A stretch of DNA of 64,000 nt from Roseibium sp. (GCA_017643925.1 JAEPML010000001.1:186001-250000), one strand, 5' to 3'; positions 25,238-34,297 are shown, counted from the first letter of the stretch. Made by a program: numbers and translations. The notes: generated from the letters alone by a model not told the origin.

Positions 25238-26244
25238 AGTTGTCCAATGCGATCCTGAGCCTGGCGGTGGTGCTGGGCCTGATGCTGCCAGTCGCTTCAA
25301 TCGCGCACGAATTACAGCCGGGTTATGCCGCCCTCGACCAGATCGACGAGGGGCGCTGGCAAATCTATTGGCGCAAGCCCGATGTTGCGGGCAGGGCGAT
25401 GGCGATCGATCTTCTGCTTCCCGAAACCTGCCTCCCGCGCACCGGACCCGACGTCGTTCCGCAAAGTGGATCCTAGGAAGCCGACTGGGTTGCCGTATGC
25501 GAAGGGGGGCTTGCCGGCAAACTGATTGCCGTTCCCGGTCTCGATCAAACCCAGACCGATGTCCTGATCCGTTTTGCACCACTGGACAAGCCATCCGTGT
25601 CACTTCGTCTGACGGCAGACGAGACAAGCGTTCTTCTGCCGGAAGACCCTGATTGGCAAAGCGTTTTTTCTGCCTATGCAGGCCTTGGCTTCGAGCACAT
25701 TCTGGAAGGGTGGGATCATCTCCTGTTCCTGTTTGCGCTCCTGGTGTTGATCCCGGATTTCTGGCGTCTTGTGGGCGCGGTGACGGCCTTTACGGTCGCG
25801 CACAGCCTGACGCTGGTGGCCTCCACATTTGGCTGGATCAGCCTGCCGGGAGCTCCTGTGGAAGCCGTGATTGCGCTTTCAATCGTGTTTCTGGCGGTTG
25901 AGATCATCTCGGCACGGGACGACGAAAGGCGATTGTCGCAAACTGCACCCTGGCTGGTGACATTTGCCTTCGGTCTTCTGCACGGCCTCGGTTTTGCCGG
26001 CGCCTTGAAAGAGATCGGCCTTCCGCAGGCGGATATCCCGCTTGCCCTGCTGGCCTTCAATGTCGGTGTGGAACTCGGACAGCTGGTTTTCGTGATGGTT
26101 GCAGCGATCGCGCTGTCGCTTTTGTCACTCCCCTTCGGCCGACGCGCAGTGATGAGCCATCGTCCCGTGGTCGTGGTGATGGCTTATGCGATTGGCGGCG
26201 TGTCCAGCTATTGGCTGATCGAGCGGATCGTTTCCTTCACTTGA
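25234..26244 (+). pseudogene. HupE/UreJ family membrane protein interrupted by an in-frame TAG
   Basis: One frame of 336 codons from GTG 25234, broken by TAG at 25474-25476 (codon 81). The first part holds a signal peptide (ending VASIAHELQPG, with the typical HupE histidine after cleavage) and a periplasmic beta domain that continues without frame change after the stop (EADWVAVCEGGLAGKLIAV). The rest has six predicted helices with the HupE/UreJ signature: GFEHILEGWDHLLFLFALL, AHSLTL and LLHGLGFAGAL. Family members are implicated in nickel/cobalt or other metal passage. It overlaps the foldase gene by GTGA. The membrane part (from about 25670) is intact but would lack its export signal if not read through. 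Nonsense mutation or sequencing error likely. Confidence 0.88.
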
Positions 26245-26272
26245 AACCGATCCACCCGTCAATCCTCCGGCA

Positions 26273-27667
26273 TCAGCCGAGCCAGCCATCCCGCTTCAGG
26301 ATCGCATGGGTTTGATCCAGCGTCTGCGCTGCCGTTTTGACCAGATGATCTGCTTCTTCGTGGCTCAGCACCAGCGGCGGCGAAATGATCATGCTGTCGC
26401 GCACGGCGCGCATGACCATGCCGTTTGTAAAGGAGGTGTCGCGGCAGATGTTTCCGACAGTGCCGATATCTTTGAACGTCTTTCTCAGATCGCGCTTGTC
26501 CGGCACCAGTTCGAGTGCGCCGACGAGGCCGGTCATGCGGGCTTCTCCGACGAGCGGATGGTCGCCAAGCGTCAGCCAGCGATCCTTCAGATAGGGGCCG
26601 ATATCGTTCTTGACCCGGTCGACCAGGCCTTCACGCTCGATGATGTCGAGGTTTGCCAGTGCAGCAGCCGCACAGACCGGGTGGCCGGAATAGGTGTAGC
26701 CGTGATTGAAGTCGTCACCGGCAAGCATCAGGCCCTCTACGACACGGTCGGAGACCATGACGCCCCCCATCGGCAGGTAGCCGGAGGTCAGGCCCTTCGC
26801 GATCGGCATCAGGTCCGGCTTCATGCCGTAATAGGTCGAACCGAACCATTCACCGAGGCGGCCAAAGCCGCAAATGACCTCGTCGGAGACGAACAGGATG
26901 TCACGCTCGTCCAGGATCCGGCGGATCTCGGGCCAGTAGGTTTCGGGTGGGATGATGACACCGCCGGCACCCTGGATCGGCTCGGCGATAAAGGCCGCCA
27001 CCTTGTCTTCACCAAGTTCGTCGATCGCCTGTTCGAGCTTGCGTGCTGCATAGACCCCGAATTCTTCCGGGCTCATGTCCTGGCCTTCACCGAACCAGTA
27101 AGGCTGGTCGATATGGTGGACACCCTGGACCGGAAGGTCACCCTGGGCGTGCATGGCTTTCATGCCACCGAGACTGGTGCCCGCAAGGGTCGAGCCGTGA
27201 TAGCCGTTCCAGCGGCCGATGATCACCTTCTTGTCCGGCTTTCCCATCTTGTCCCAATAGGTGCGGACCATGCGGAACACGGTGTCATTCGCCTCGGAGC
27301 CGGAGGAACAGTAGAAGACCTTGTTGATGTGGTCGGGCGCGAGCTTGGCAAGCTTTTCCGACAGGGCGATGGCCGGCGGATGGGTCGTCTTGAAGAAGGT
27401 ATTGTAATAGGCGAGCTCATTCATCTGGCTGTAGACCGCATCCGCGATCTCCCTGCGCCCGTGTCCGACCTGAACGCACCACAGGCCCGCCATTCCATCG
27501 AGAATTTTCTTGCCGTCCGAATCCTGCAGCCAGACACCGTCGGCACTCGTGATGACCCGACTGCCTTCGTCATTCAAAGACTTCATGTCGGAGAAGGGAT
27601 GCCAATGATGGGCGGCATCGAGCTCCTGAAGGGCCTTGGTCGGATAGATGTTGGAATGAGCCGTCAT
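26273..27667 (-). CDS. spuC: Polyamine:pyruvate aminotransferase (class III, SpuC-like)
   Basis: 464 residues. It is a fold-type I PLP enzyme: the cofactor-binding YCSSGSEANDTVFRM near 122, NGYHGSTLAGTSLGG near 160, DEVICGFGRLG near 255 and the Schiff-base lysine in PIAKGLTSGYLPMGG near 287. The opening LDAAHHWHPFSDMKSL is typical of SpuC/putrescine-pyruvate aminotransferases. It transfers an amino group from putrescine or a related amine to pyruvate in the cytosol. The upstream gene, a gamma-glutamylpolyamine synthetase, ends 32 bases before its start, so the pair forms a polyamine catabolic operon under the GntR regulator nearby. Symbol by motif and context. Confidence 0.9.
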   Translation of the reverse strand: MTAHSNIYPTKALQELDAAHHWHPFSDMKSLNDEGSRVITSADGVWLQDSDGKKILDGMAGLWCVQVGHGRREIADAVYSQMNELAYYNTFFKTTHPPAIALSEKLAKLAPDHINKVFYCSSGSEANDTVFRMVRTYWDKMGKPDKKVIIGRWNGYHGSTLAGTSLGGMKAMHAQGDLPVQGVHHIDQPYWFGEGQDMSPEEFGVYAARKLEQAIDELGEDKVAAFIAEPIQGAGGVIIPPETYWPEIRRILDERDILFVSDEVICGFGRLGEWFGSTYYGMKPDLMPIAKGLTSGYLPMGGVMVSDRVVEGLMLAGDDFNHGYTYSGHPVCAAAALANLDIIEREGLVDRVKNDIGPYLKDRWLTLGDHPLVGEARMTGLVGALELVPDKRDLRKTFKDIGTVGNICRDTSFTNGMVMRAVRDSMIISPPLVLSHEEADHLVKTAAQTLDQTHAILKRDGWLG

Positions 27668-27699
27668 GGCAGGGACTCCAAAGAAACAGGAAAGATGGA

Positions 27700-29106
27700 T
27701 CAGACATTCAGGAGCAGGTATTCCCGCTCCCAGGGGCTGATCACCGACATGAATGTTTCGAATTCTTCGTATTTGATCGCCCGGTAGGTCGCGACAAACT
27801 TCTCGCCGAAGATCTCGACCATCTCGTCCGATTTTTCGAACCGGGCAACGGCTTCCGGCAGACCGCGTGGCAGTGACTTGGCCGTCTCGGTGCAGTCGTC
27901 GGCGCGAGGGGCATCGGGCTTGAGCTGGTTGACGATGCCGAGATACCCGCAGGCCAGGCTTGCCGCGATCGAAAGATAGGGATTGGCATCCGAGCCCGGG
28001 ATACGGTTTTCCAGGCGGCGGGCCTGCGGGCTTGAATAGGGCACGCGCAGGCCGACGGTACGGTTGTCGTAGCCCCAGAAAACGTTGACCGGTGACGTCG
28101 AGGTTTTCGAAAAACGCCGGTAGGAGTTCACGAAGGGGGCCATGATGCAGGTGACGTCCGGCAGGTATCTCTGGTGCCCGGCAATGAAGGAGAGGAACGC
28201 AGGTGTCTCGTCGCCATTCTCGCCGGCAAAGATGTTCTCACCTGTTTCGCGATCCACCACCGACTGGTGAATATGCATCGCGGAGCCGGGCTGGTTGGAC
28301 ATCGGCTTTGACATGAAGGTGGCGTACATCTCGTGCCGCAGCGCAGCTTCCCGGATCGTGCGCTTGAACAGGAAGACCTGGTCGGCAAGCGCCAGCGGGT
28401 GTCCGTGGCGCAGATTGATTTCCATCTGGGCCGCGCCTTCCTCGTGGATCAGCGTATCGATCTCAAGGCCCTGCTTTTCCGACAGGTCGTAGATGTCGTC
28501 GATCAGGTCGTCGAATTCGTTGAGAGCCGTAATGGAATAGGACTGACGGCCGACTTCTGGGCGCCCGGAGCGACCACGCGGCGGCTCGAGCGGATAGTCT
28601 GGATCCGTGTTCGGCCGCACAAGGTAGAATTCAAGCTCCGGCGCGACAACGGGTTCCCAACCCTTGTCCTCGTAAAGCTTCAACACCCGCTTGAGTACGT
28701 TGCGCGGCGCGGTTTCAACGGGGGCACCTTCGCGTGTATAGGCGTCGTGAATGAGCTGCGCAGTCGGGTCAGATTCCCAGGGAACCGTCGTCAAGGTACT
28801 GTAGTCGGCCCGGAAATAGAGATCACCGTCCGTGGGACTGTGCTGAAACCGTTCGTCGTCATCCGGATAGTCGCCGGAAATCGTCTGGGCGAAGATTGAA
28901 GCGGGCATCGTCATGACCGGTCCGGAAAAGAACTTTTCCGTCGGCATCATCTTGCCGCGGGCGACGCCGGCAAGGTCGGGCACGATACACTCGATGTCCT
29001 GGATGTTTCGGGCGCTCAGCCAATCACGGGCCGCTTCCATGTCGGGGACGCCAACGACACTGTCGACCGGGTTCGGTTTGGTGTTGGCAGGGGTTTCGGC
29101 GGTCAC
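27700..29106 (-). CDS. puuA: Glutamine-synthetase-like gamma-glutamylputrescine synthetase (PuuA/SpuB type), copy 1
   Basis: 468 residues from a GTG at 29106 preceded by GGGAG. It has the GS catalytic core: ELEFYLVRP and EGAAQMEINLRHG for the metal sites, GSAMHIHQSV, NSYRRF and WGYDNRTVGLRVP, LENRIPGSDANPYLS. The shorter N-terminus and lack of the adenylylation loop set it apart from GlnA. Such enzymes ligate glutamate to putrescine or other polyamines with ATP. It is followed by the aminotransferase gene and preceded by the GntR gene, with a GTGATCAC operator 110 bases upstream. Related to, but clearly different from, the second copy at 30422. Confidence 0.9.
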   Translation of the reverse strand: MTAETPANTKPNPVDSVVGVPDMEAARDWLSARNIQDIECIVPDLAGVARGKMMPTEKFFSGPVMTMPASIFAQTISGDYPDDDERFQHSPTDGDLYFRADYSTLTTVPWESDPTAQLIHDAYTREGAPVETAPRNVLKRVLKLYEDKGWEPVVAPELEFYLVRPNTDPDYPLEPPRGRSGRPEVGRQSYSITALNEFDDLIDDIYDLSEKQGLEIDTLIHEEGAAQMEINLRHGHPLALADQVFLFKRTIREAALRHEMYATFMSKPMSNQPGSAMHIHQSVVDRETGENIFAGENGDETPAFLSFIAGHQRYLPDVTCIMAPFVNSYRRFSKTSTSPVNVFWGYDNRTVGLRVPYSSPQARRLENRIPGSDANPYLSIAASLACGYLGIVNQLKPDAPRADDCTETAKSLPRGLPEAVARFEKSDEMVEIFGEKFVATYRAIKYEEFETFMSVISPWEREYLLLNV

Positions 29107-29214
29107 GTCAGGCTCCCGTTGCTTGGCTCGCTGTCGAAGACGGATCGGAACTGAGTGCATGTGTCGATGGGGCGCGCGTTCCTTTTATGTTTTGGATGAA
29201 GATCCAGCTTCGAA

Positions 29215-29228
29215 TTTGTGATCACAAA
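29215..29228. promoter_or_regulatory. GntR-type operator between puuA and gntR
   Basis: A perfect 14-bp palindrome TTTGTGATCACAAA, about 110 bases upstream of the puuA start. Its GTGATCAC core recurs at 30032, on the other side of the GntR gene. Confidence 0.65.
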
Positions 29229-29250
29229 ATGACACGGGTCGGACGTTGGA

Positions 29251-29967
29251 TCAAGCTTTGCCTTTACCGGTCAGGATCTCTGTTCCCAGAATGCCCATGC
29301 CGTCGTTGATATCGGCAATGATTGCACCGCGCAGGGCGGCTTCATTCCGTTCCTCGATTGCCCGGATGGCTTCCTTGTGCCGGTCTTCCAGGCTCACCGT
29401 TCCGACGCGGCCATATACGGTGCGCATGAAGGGCGCGAATTGCAGCCAAAGGCTGTCGATCAATGGCAGCAGCACTTCGGATGCCGAGGCGCGATAGATC
29501 CTGAAATGAAAGGCGTGATTGAGACGCATGTAGGATTCCGCGTCGCCGCTCAGAATGCACTGGTCGATGTCATCGTCGATCGCCTTGAGGTCGTCGGCAT
29601 CCTTTGGAGACAGGCGCGGCAAGGCAAGGGCTGCCAGCTCGGGTTCCAGCAAAAGCCTTGCTTTCAGGACCTCCTGAAAGCGCCCCGGAGTCATGTCCGG
29701 AACCTGGACGCGGCCGTTCGGCTTGACCTCGAGCGCATTTTCCGCCGCAAGCCTTTGAAGCACTTCGCGAACGGGCATCGGGCTGACCCCGAGTTCCGCC
29801 GCCAGCCCGCGCAGCGTGACTGCTTTCCCGGGGATGAAACGTCCGGTCAGAAGGCCGGAGCGAACAGCATCGTCAACCTGCTCACGCGCGGCTCCCCGTG
29901 ACGAACCGGGCCTGGTGCCGCTGTTCTTGCTCGGACCGGATTGCAGAGCGGAGCGCCGAACCGCCAA
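29251..29967 (-). CDS. GntR family regulator (FadR/FCD type)
   Basis: 238 residues from a TTG at 29967 with GGGGAG nine bases upstream. The winged-helix domain is at about 30-95 (GKAVTLRGLAAELGVSPMPVREVLQRL), and the C-terminal all-helical FCD ligand domain at about 105-220, with the acidic/histidine metal-site residues in NHAFHFRIYRA and EDRHKEAIRAIEERN. It sits between two divergently oriented polyamine genes, and a GTGATCAC palindrome is present on each side. I infer that it controls both arms of the locus and itself, with a polyamine-derived effector. Confidence 0.9.
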   Translation of the reverse strand: MAVRRSALQSGPSKNSGTRPGSSRGAAREQVDDAVRSGLLTGRFIPGKAVTLRGLAAELGVSPMPVREVLQRLAAENALEVKPNGRVQVPDMTPGRFQEVLKARLLLEPELAALALPRLSPKDADDLKAIDDDIDQCILSGDAESYMRLNHAFHFRIYRASASEVLLPLIDSLWLQFAPFMRTVYGRVGTVSLEDRHKEAIRAIEERNEAALRGAIIADINDGMGILGTEILTGKGKA

Positions 29968-30421
29968 TCGTGTGTTCTCCCCTCACTGTGCGAGCAATAT
30001 TCAGAGCTCGTCTTGACAGATTTCTCCAAAAGTGATCACATTTTTGAAAAGGAAGCAAACAAAAGCTGGCAACCAGCCCCTTGAACGGTGCTGCTGAAGC
30101 CGGCCCGAAAGCAGGGGCGAGAGTGTTTCTCGAGCATTGCGTGACATTTGATGGCGATAGTCTGATCCGTCGGCGCGGCGCGCCGCGAAGTGCGATGCGC
30201 GGCATCGGGCACGCGGAGCAACGAAGCGGATGACCAGATTTGCCTCCACCATGCCTTGCGAAGAAGCCTTGAATTCTGAACTCGAGCCGGCCGAATGCTA
30301 TGGGCCGTTCGCAGCGTTGGATTACCCTCGTGGTGGGATTACGCCACAACGGGAAATTCGCCTTGTGTACGACCAATACCGTTTCGGTCAAACGCCACGC
30401 AACGATCGAGAAACACTCTAG
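29968..30421. other. Divergent control region between gntR and the second puuA-like gene
   Basis: 454 bases with no credible gene. It contains a TTGACA box at 30013-30018 with TCACAT 17 bases later, overlapped by the GTGATCAC operator at 30032-30039, and a perfect 14-bp GC palindrome CGCGGCGCGCCGCG at 30174-30187 of unknown meaning. The 380-base untranslated leader between this putative promoter and the puuA-like start is long for a bacterium; a second promoter closer to 30422 is possible but not obvious. Confidence 0.5.
30013..30041 (+). promoter_or_regulatory. Candidate promoter with GTGATCAC operator facing the puuA2-pot genes
   Basis: TTGACA at 30013-30018, a 17-base spacer and TCACAT at 30036-30041. 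The GTGATCAC palindrome (30032-30039) overlaps spacer and -10, where a bound repressor would block polymerase. The same core occurs at 29218-29225. Confidence 0.55.
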
Positions 30422-31810
30422 ATGAACGAACTTCCCCACCAGATCCTGGAACATCCGGCGGAACCCGGGTGGAAGAAGGACTTTGACGCCTTTTTGCAGG
30501 CGCATCCCGATCTGGATACGCTTGAAGTCGTCCTGCCAGATACAAACGGTGTTCTCAGAGGCAAGTGGTTGCCCGGCAAGGCGCTGCCCAAGGTCTTCGA
30601 ACAGGGTGTTGCGTTTCCCTATTCGCTGTTCGGCCTGGATGTCTGGGGGCGCGAGGTCGAGGCGACTGGCATGCATCTTGAGACCGGCGACAAGGACGGT
30701 GTCTGCTGGCCGATACCGGAAACCCTGAAGCTCGTTCCGTGGACCGACCGGAAGACCGCCCAGGTTCTGTTGTCGATGTATGACCGGGACGGGGAGCCCT
30801 TCCTTGCGGATCCGCGCCATGTCCTGGAGAACATGGTCGATCGCCTGAAGACAGAGTTTGGCGTGACCGCCACCTGCGCCTTCGAACTCGAATTCTACCT
30901 GTTTGAGGAAAGCGAGGGCGACTGGACGGAACAGCCCAAGCCATTGTTCTCAACGCATCTTGGTCCTGCGCGTCAGAACATGTACGCACTCTCGGACCTG
31001 GAAGCCTTGCTGCCGGTCGTGGACGACCTGCGCAAGGCATGCGACGAACAGGGAATCCCGGCTGACGCTGCCGTTTCCGAAGCCGCTCCAGGTCAATTTG
31101 AACTGAATCTGCATCACCGCAAGAACCCCCTTCTGGCAGCCGACGACGTCGTGCTCCTGCGCCGGCTCGTGGCCGGGATTGCCCGCAAGCACGAACTCAA
31201 GGCGTCCTTCATGGCCAAGCCCTTCGTGGAATGGCCCGGAAACGGCATGCATGTGCATGTGTCCATGGAGGATGAAAACGGCAACCTGTTCGCCGATCCG
31301 GAGCATGGCCCGCAGCGGCTTGGCTATGCCATCAACGGTCTCATGAAAACCATGCCGGAAGCGCTCCTGTTGTTCATTTCCACCTTCAACGGTTTCCGCC
31401 GCATGCAACCGGGCTCCTATGCGCCGGCCTCGATCTGCTGGGGCTATGACAACCGGTCCGTCGCTCTTCGTGTGCCCGCATCAAGTCCGGAGGCGGCCCG
31501 GGTGGAACACCGGATCGCCGGAGCGGATGCCAATCCGTACCTGGTTCTGACCGGTATCCTGGCAGGCATGATGGAGGGGCTGAACCTTCAGAAGGATCCG
31601 CCGGCGCCGGTGACAGGAAACGCTTATGAAAAACGCAAGAAACGCCTGACCCCCTGGATGGATGAAGCCATTGACGCGTTTGAGGCGTCGAAGCTGATGA
31701 AACGGGCGGTCGGCAAGGAGATGCACAAGGTTCTGACCGAGATCAAGCGGGAGGAACTCAACGAATTTGGGCGGGAAATTTCGTCACTGGAACGCCAGAC
31801 ATATGTGTGA
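30422..31810 (+). CDS. Glutamine-synthetase-like gamma-glutamylpolyamine synthetase, copy 2
   Basis: 462 residues. GS-fold motifs are complete: CAFELEFYLFEES, EAAPGQFELNLHHRKNP, GNGMHVHVSM, FRRMQPGSYAPASICWGYDNRSVALRVP and EHRIAGADANPYL. Like copy 1 it lacks the GlnA adenylylation-site region. Sequence differs enough from copy 1 that the two probably use different amines, for example putrescine versus spermidine or ethanolamine-like compounds; this is inference. It begins a plus-strand arm and is followed 152 bases later by a polyamine ABC transporter. It lies downstream of the GntR operator at 30032. Confidence 0.88.
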   Translation: MNELPHQILEHPAEPGWKKDFDAFLQAHPDLDTLEVVLPDTNGVLRGKWLPGKALPKVFEQGVAFPYSLFGLDVWGREVEATGMHLETGDKDGVCWPIPETLKLVPWTDRKTAQVLLSMYDRDGEPFLADPRHVLENMVDRLKTEFGVTATCAFELEFYLFEESEGDWTEQPKPLFSTHLGPARQNMYALSDLEALLPVVDDLRKACDEQGIPADAAVSEAAPGQFELNLHHRKNPLLAADDVVLLRRLVAGIARKHELKASFMAKPFVEWPGNGMHVHVSMEDENGNLFADPEHGPQRLGYAINGLMKTMPEALLLFISTFNGFRRMQPGSYAPASICWGYDNRSVALRVPASSPEAARVEHRIAGADANPYLVLTGILAGMMEGLNLQKDPPAPVTGNAYEKRKKRLTPWMDEAIDAFEASKLMKRAVGKEMHKVLTEIKREELNEFGREISSLERQTYV

Positions 31811-31962
31811 CGGGAGAGCTGCTCAAAATCGGTGCTGGACAAAGTCCGGCGCCATCGCCAATGATCGGAATAGACAAACAACGACAAACGGGAATGTCCG
31901 TTTGCAATCAGGGACTAGGCCAGAAAGGTGGCCGCCGTCAAACCTCTGAAGGGGAGTTCAGA

Positions 31963-33057
31963 ATGACTTTGAAAAGCTTGTTGACAGGAGTTGCCGCGCT
32001 CAGCCTGATGAGTGGCGCAGCGCTCGCTCAGGACCGGACCGTGAATGTGTTCAACTGGTCCGACTATATTGATGAATCGATCCTGGAAGACTTCACCAAG
32101 GAAACCGGCATCAAGATCGTCTACGACGTTTTCGACAGCAACGAGGTTCTTGAAACCAAGCTGCTCGCCGGCGGAACCGGTTATGACGTCGTTGTCCCGA
32201 CTGGCACCTTCCTTGCCCGCCAGATCCAGGCCGGCGTGTTCTCCGAGCTGGACAAGGACAAGCTGCCCAACCTGTCGAACATGTGGAAGGACATTGAAGA
32301 ACGGGTCGAGAAGTACGATCCGGGCAACAAGTACTCCATCAACTACATGTGGGGCTCCACCGGCATCGGCTACAATGTCGAAAAAGTGAAAGCCTTGCTG
32401 GGGGAGGATGCTCCCGTGAACAGCTGGGATCTGCTCTTCAAGCCGGAAAACATCGAGAAGCTGAAAGAATGTGGCGTGCACATGCTTGATGCACCGACCG
32501 AGATGATCCCCGCTGCCCTCAACTACCTGGGACTGGATCCGGACAGCAAGAACCCGGATGAAATCAAGCAGGCTGGCGAGCTGCTCTCCTCGATCCGCCC
32601 GTCGATCCAGAAGTACCATTCCTCGGAATACATCAACGCGCTCGCCAATGGTGACATCTGTGTGGCTGTTGGCTGGTCCGGTGACGTGCTGCAGGCCCGT
32701 GACCGTGCAGCAGAAGCCGACAACGGCGTAACCGTCGCCTACACGATTCCGAAGGAAGGCGCACAGATGTGGTTCGACCAGATGGCAATTCCGGCGGACG
32801 CCAAGAACAAGGAAGAGGCACACGTGTTCCTCAACTTCATCATGCGTCCGGACGTCATGGCCAAGGCTTCCAACTATGTCTACTACGCCAATGGCAACAA
32901 GGCTTCCCAGGAACTGCTGAACGACGACGTTATCGGCGACACGGCAATCTATCCCGATGAGGCAACCGTCAAGAACCTCTACACGACTACGCCTTATCCG
33001 CCGAAGGTCCAGCGGATTGTGACCCGCACCTGGACCGGCGTTAAGAGCGGTCAGTAA
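31963..33057 (+). CDS. potF: Polyamine ABC transporter periplasmic binding protein (PotF-like)
   Basis: 364 residues from ATG 31963 behind GGGGAG, with a signal peptide ending SGAALAQ. The mature start TVNVFNWSDYIDESILEDF is diagnostic for PotF/PotD/SpuD proteins, and NYMWGSTGIGYN, SSEYINALANGDICVAVGWSGD and WFDQMAIPADAKN supply conserved polyamine-contact segments. It binds putrescine or spermidine in the periplasm and delivers it to PotGHI encoded downstream. A stem-loop at 33065-33092 separates it from potG and may raise its expression over the membrane parts. Confidence 0.93.
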   Translation: MTLKSLLTGVAALSLMSGAALAQDRTVNVFNWSDYIDESILEDFTKETGIKIVYDVFDSNEVLETKLLAGGTGYDVVVPTGTFLARQIQAGVFSELDKDKLPNLSNMWKDIEERVEKYDPGNKYSINYMWGSTGIGYNVEKVKALLGEDAPVNSWDLLFKPENIEKLKECGVHMLDAPTEMIPAALNYLGLDPDSKNPDEIKQAGELLSSIRPSIQKYHSSEYINALANGDICVAVGWSGDVLQARDRAAEADNGVTVAYTIPKEGAQMWFDQMAIPADAKNKEEAHVFLNFIMRPDVMAKASNYVYYANGNKASQELLNDDVIGDTAIYPDEATVKNLYTTTPYPPKVQRIVTRTWTGVKSGQ

Positions 33058-33064
33058 ACAGCAC

Positions 33065-33092
33065 GTCGCCAGGTTCTTTTGAGCCTGGCGAC
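33065..33092 (+). terminator. Intercistronic stem-loop between potF and potG
   Basis: Nine-base perfect arms GTCGCCAGG and CCTGGCGAC with a 10-nt loop, followed by TTGCCTTTTG. Located 8 bases past the potF stop. It may be a partial terminator or an mRNA-protecting hairpin that keeps binding-protein levels above those of the transporter. Confidence 0.6.
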
Positions 33093-33129
33093 TTGCCTTT
33101 TGTAAGTCTCTTTGGGGTGGGGGATTGTT

Positions 33130-34287
33130 TTGGCGAAGAAATCAATTGGTCCGGTGCGCCGTGAGTTCAAGCCGTGGGACAATCCTGATCACGCGCCCTT
33201 CATCGAGTTTCGCAATGTCACCAAGAAATTCGGTGACTTTGTTGCGGTCAACGACCTCTCCCTGAAAATCTACGAACGCGAGTTTTTTGCGCTTCTTGGC
33301 GGGTCTGGCTGCGGCAAGACCACCTTGATGCGCATGCTTGCCGGTTTCGAGACTCCGACATCCGGACAGGTGTTCCTGGACGGGCAGGACCTGGCAGGCA
33401 TTCCGCCGTTCCGCCGCCCTTCCAACATGATGTTCCAGTCCTATGCGTTGTTCCCGCATATGAGCGTTGAAAAGAACATCGCCTTCGGTCTGAAACAGGA
33501 CAAGCTGCCGGTGTCCGAAATCGAGACCCGCGTTGCGGAAATGTTGCGCCTGACAAAGCTGGAACAGTTTGCCAAGCGCAAACCGCATCAGCTTTCGGGT
33601 GGTCAGAGACAGCGCGTCGCCCTGGCGCGGTCGCTGGCAAAACGGCCCAAGGTGCTGTTGCTGGACGAACCTCTTGGAGCGCTCGATCGAAAGCTGCGCG
33701 AAGAAACCCAGTTTGAACTGATGAATCTCCAGGAAGAGCTGGAGATGACTTTCCTCATCGTGACCCATGACCAGGAAGAGGCAATGACAGTTGCCGATCG
33801 TATCGCCGTCATGGACAAGGGGCAGTTGGTCCAGGTGGCCACGCCTGCTGAAATCTACGAAACGCCCAACTCGAAATTCGTCGCGGATTTCATCGGTGAC
33901 GTGAACATGATCGAGGCGAAAGTCGCTGAGAAGTCGGGCATGGGCACGCGGCTTGTATCGGTGGTCGACGGATTTGTCATCGACAGCGAACAGGAAACGG
34001 ACGCCGGTGTCGGTGACACGGTCTGGTATGCCATCCGGCCGGAGAAGGTCCGGATCTCCCAGGGGCGTGGAGAGGATGGCGCGGCCAATCAGATCAACGG
34101 ATTGGTCTGGGATATCGCCTATCTGGGTGACGTTTCGATCATTCACTCCAAGGTTGGCGAGAGCGACGACGATATCGTTCGGGCGACCTTCGCAAATGTC
34201 TCGCGCATGGTCGAAAAACCGATCATGTGGGAAGACGAGGTGGTGATGTCATTCGACCGGGATGCCGGCGTCATCCTGACACGCTAG
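33130..34287 (+). CDS. potG: Polyamine ABC transporter ATP-binding protein (PotG-like)
   Basis: About 385 residues from a TTG at 33130 preceded by GGGGTGGGGG; an in-frame TTG at 33112 is also possible. Walker A GGSGCGKTTL, Q-loop FQSYALFPHM, signature LSGGQRQRVALARSL, Walker B VLLLDEPLGALD and the switch histidine in IVTHDQEEAM are all intact. The C-terminal 120 residues form the TOBE regulatory domain (VWYAIRPEKVRIS). It energises polyamine import through PotH and PotI. Stop lies 10 bases before the next start. Confidence 0.93.
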   Translation: MAKKSIGPVRREFKPWDNPDHAPFIEFRNVTKKFGDFVAVNDLSLKIYEREFFALLGGSGCGKTTLMRMLAGFETPTSGQVFLDGQDLAGIPPFRRPSNMMFQSYALFPHMSVEKNIAFGLKQDKLPVSEIETRVAEMLRLTKLEQFAKRKPHQLSGGQRQRVALARSLAKRPKVLLLDEPLGALDRKLREETQFELMNLQEELEMTFLIVTHDQEEAMTVADRIAVMDKGQLVQVATPAEIYETPNSKFVADFIGDVNMIEAKVAEKSGMGTRLVSVVDGFVIDSEQETDAGVGDTVWYAIRPEKVRISQGRGEDGAANQINGLVWDIAYLGDVSIIHSKVGESDDDIVRATFANVSRMVEKPIMWEDEVVMSFDRDAGVILTR

Positions 34288-34297
34288 GGAGGAAGCG

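Noticed and set aside
17524..25476. Reassignment of TAG to a sense codon
   Set aside because: TAG is the natural stop of the thiolase, glycosyltransferase, HD-GYP regulator, VOC and ThDP enzyme genes, all at the family-typical end.
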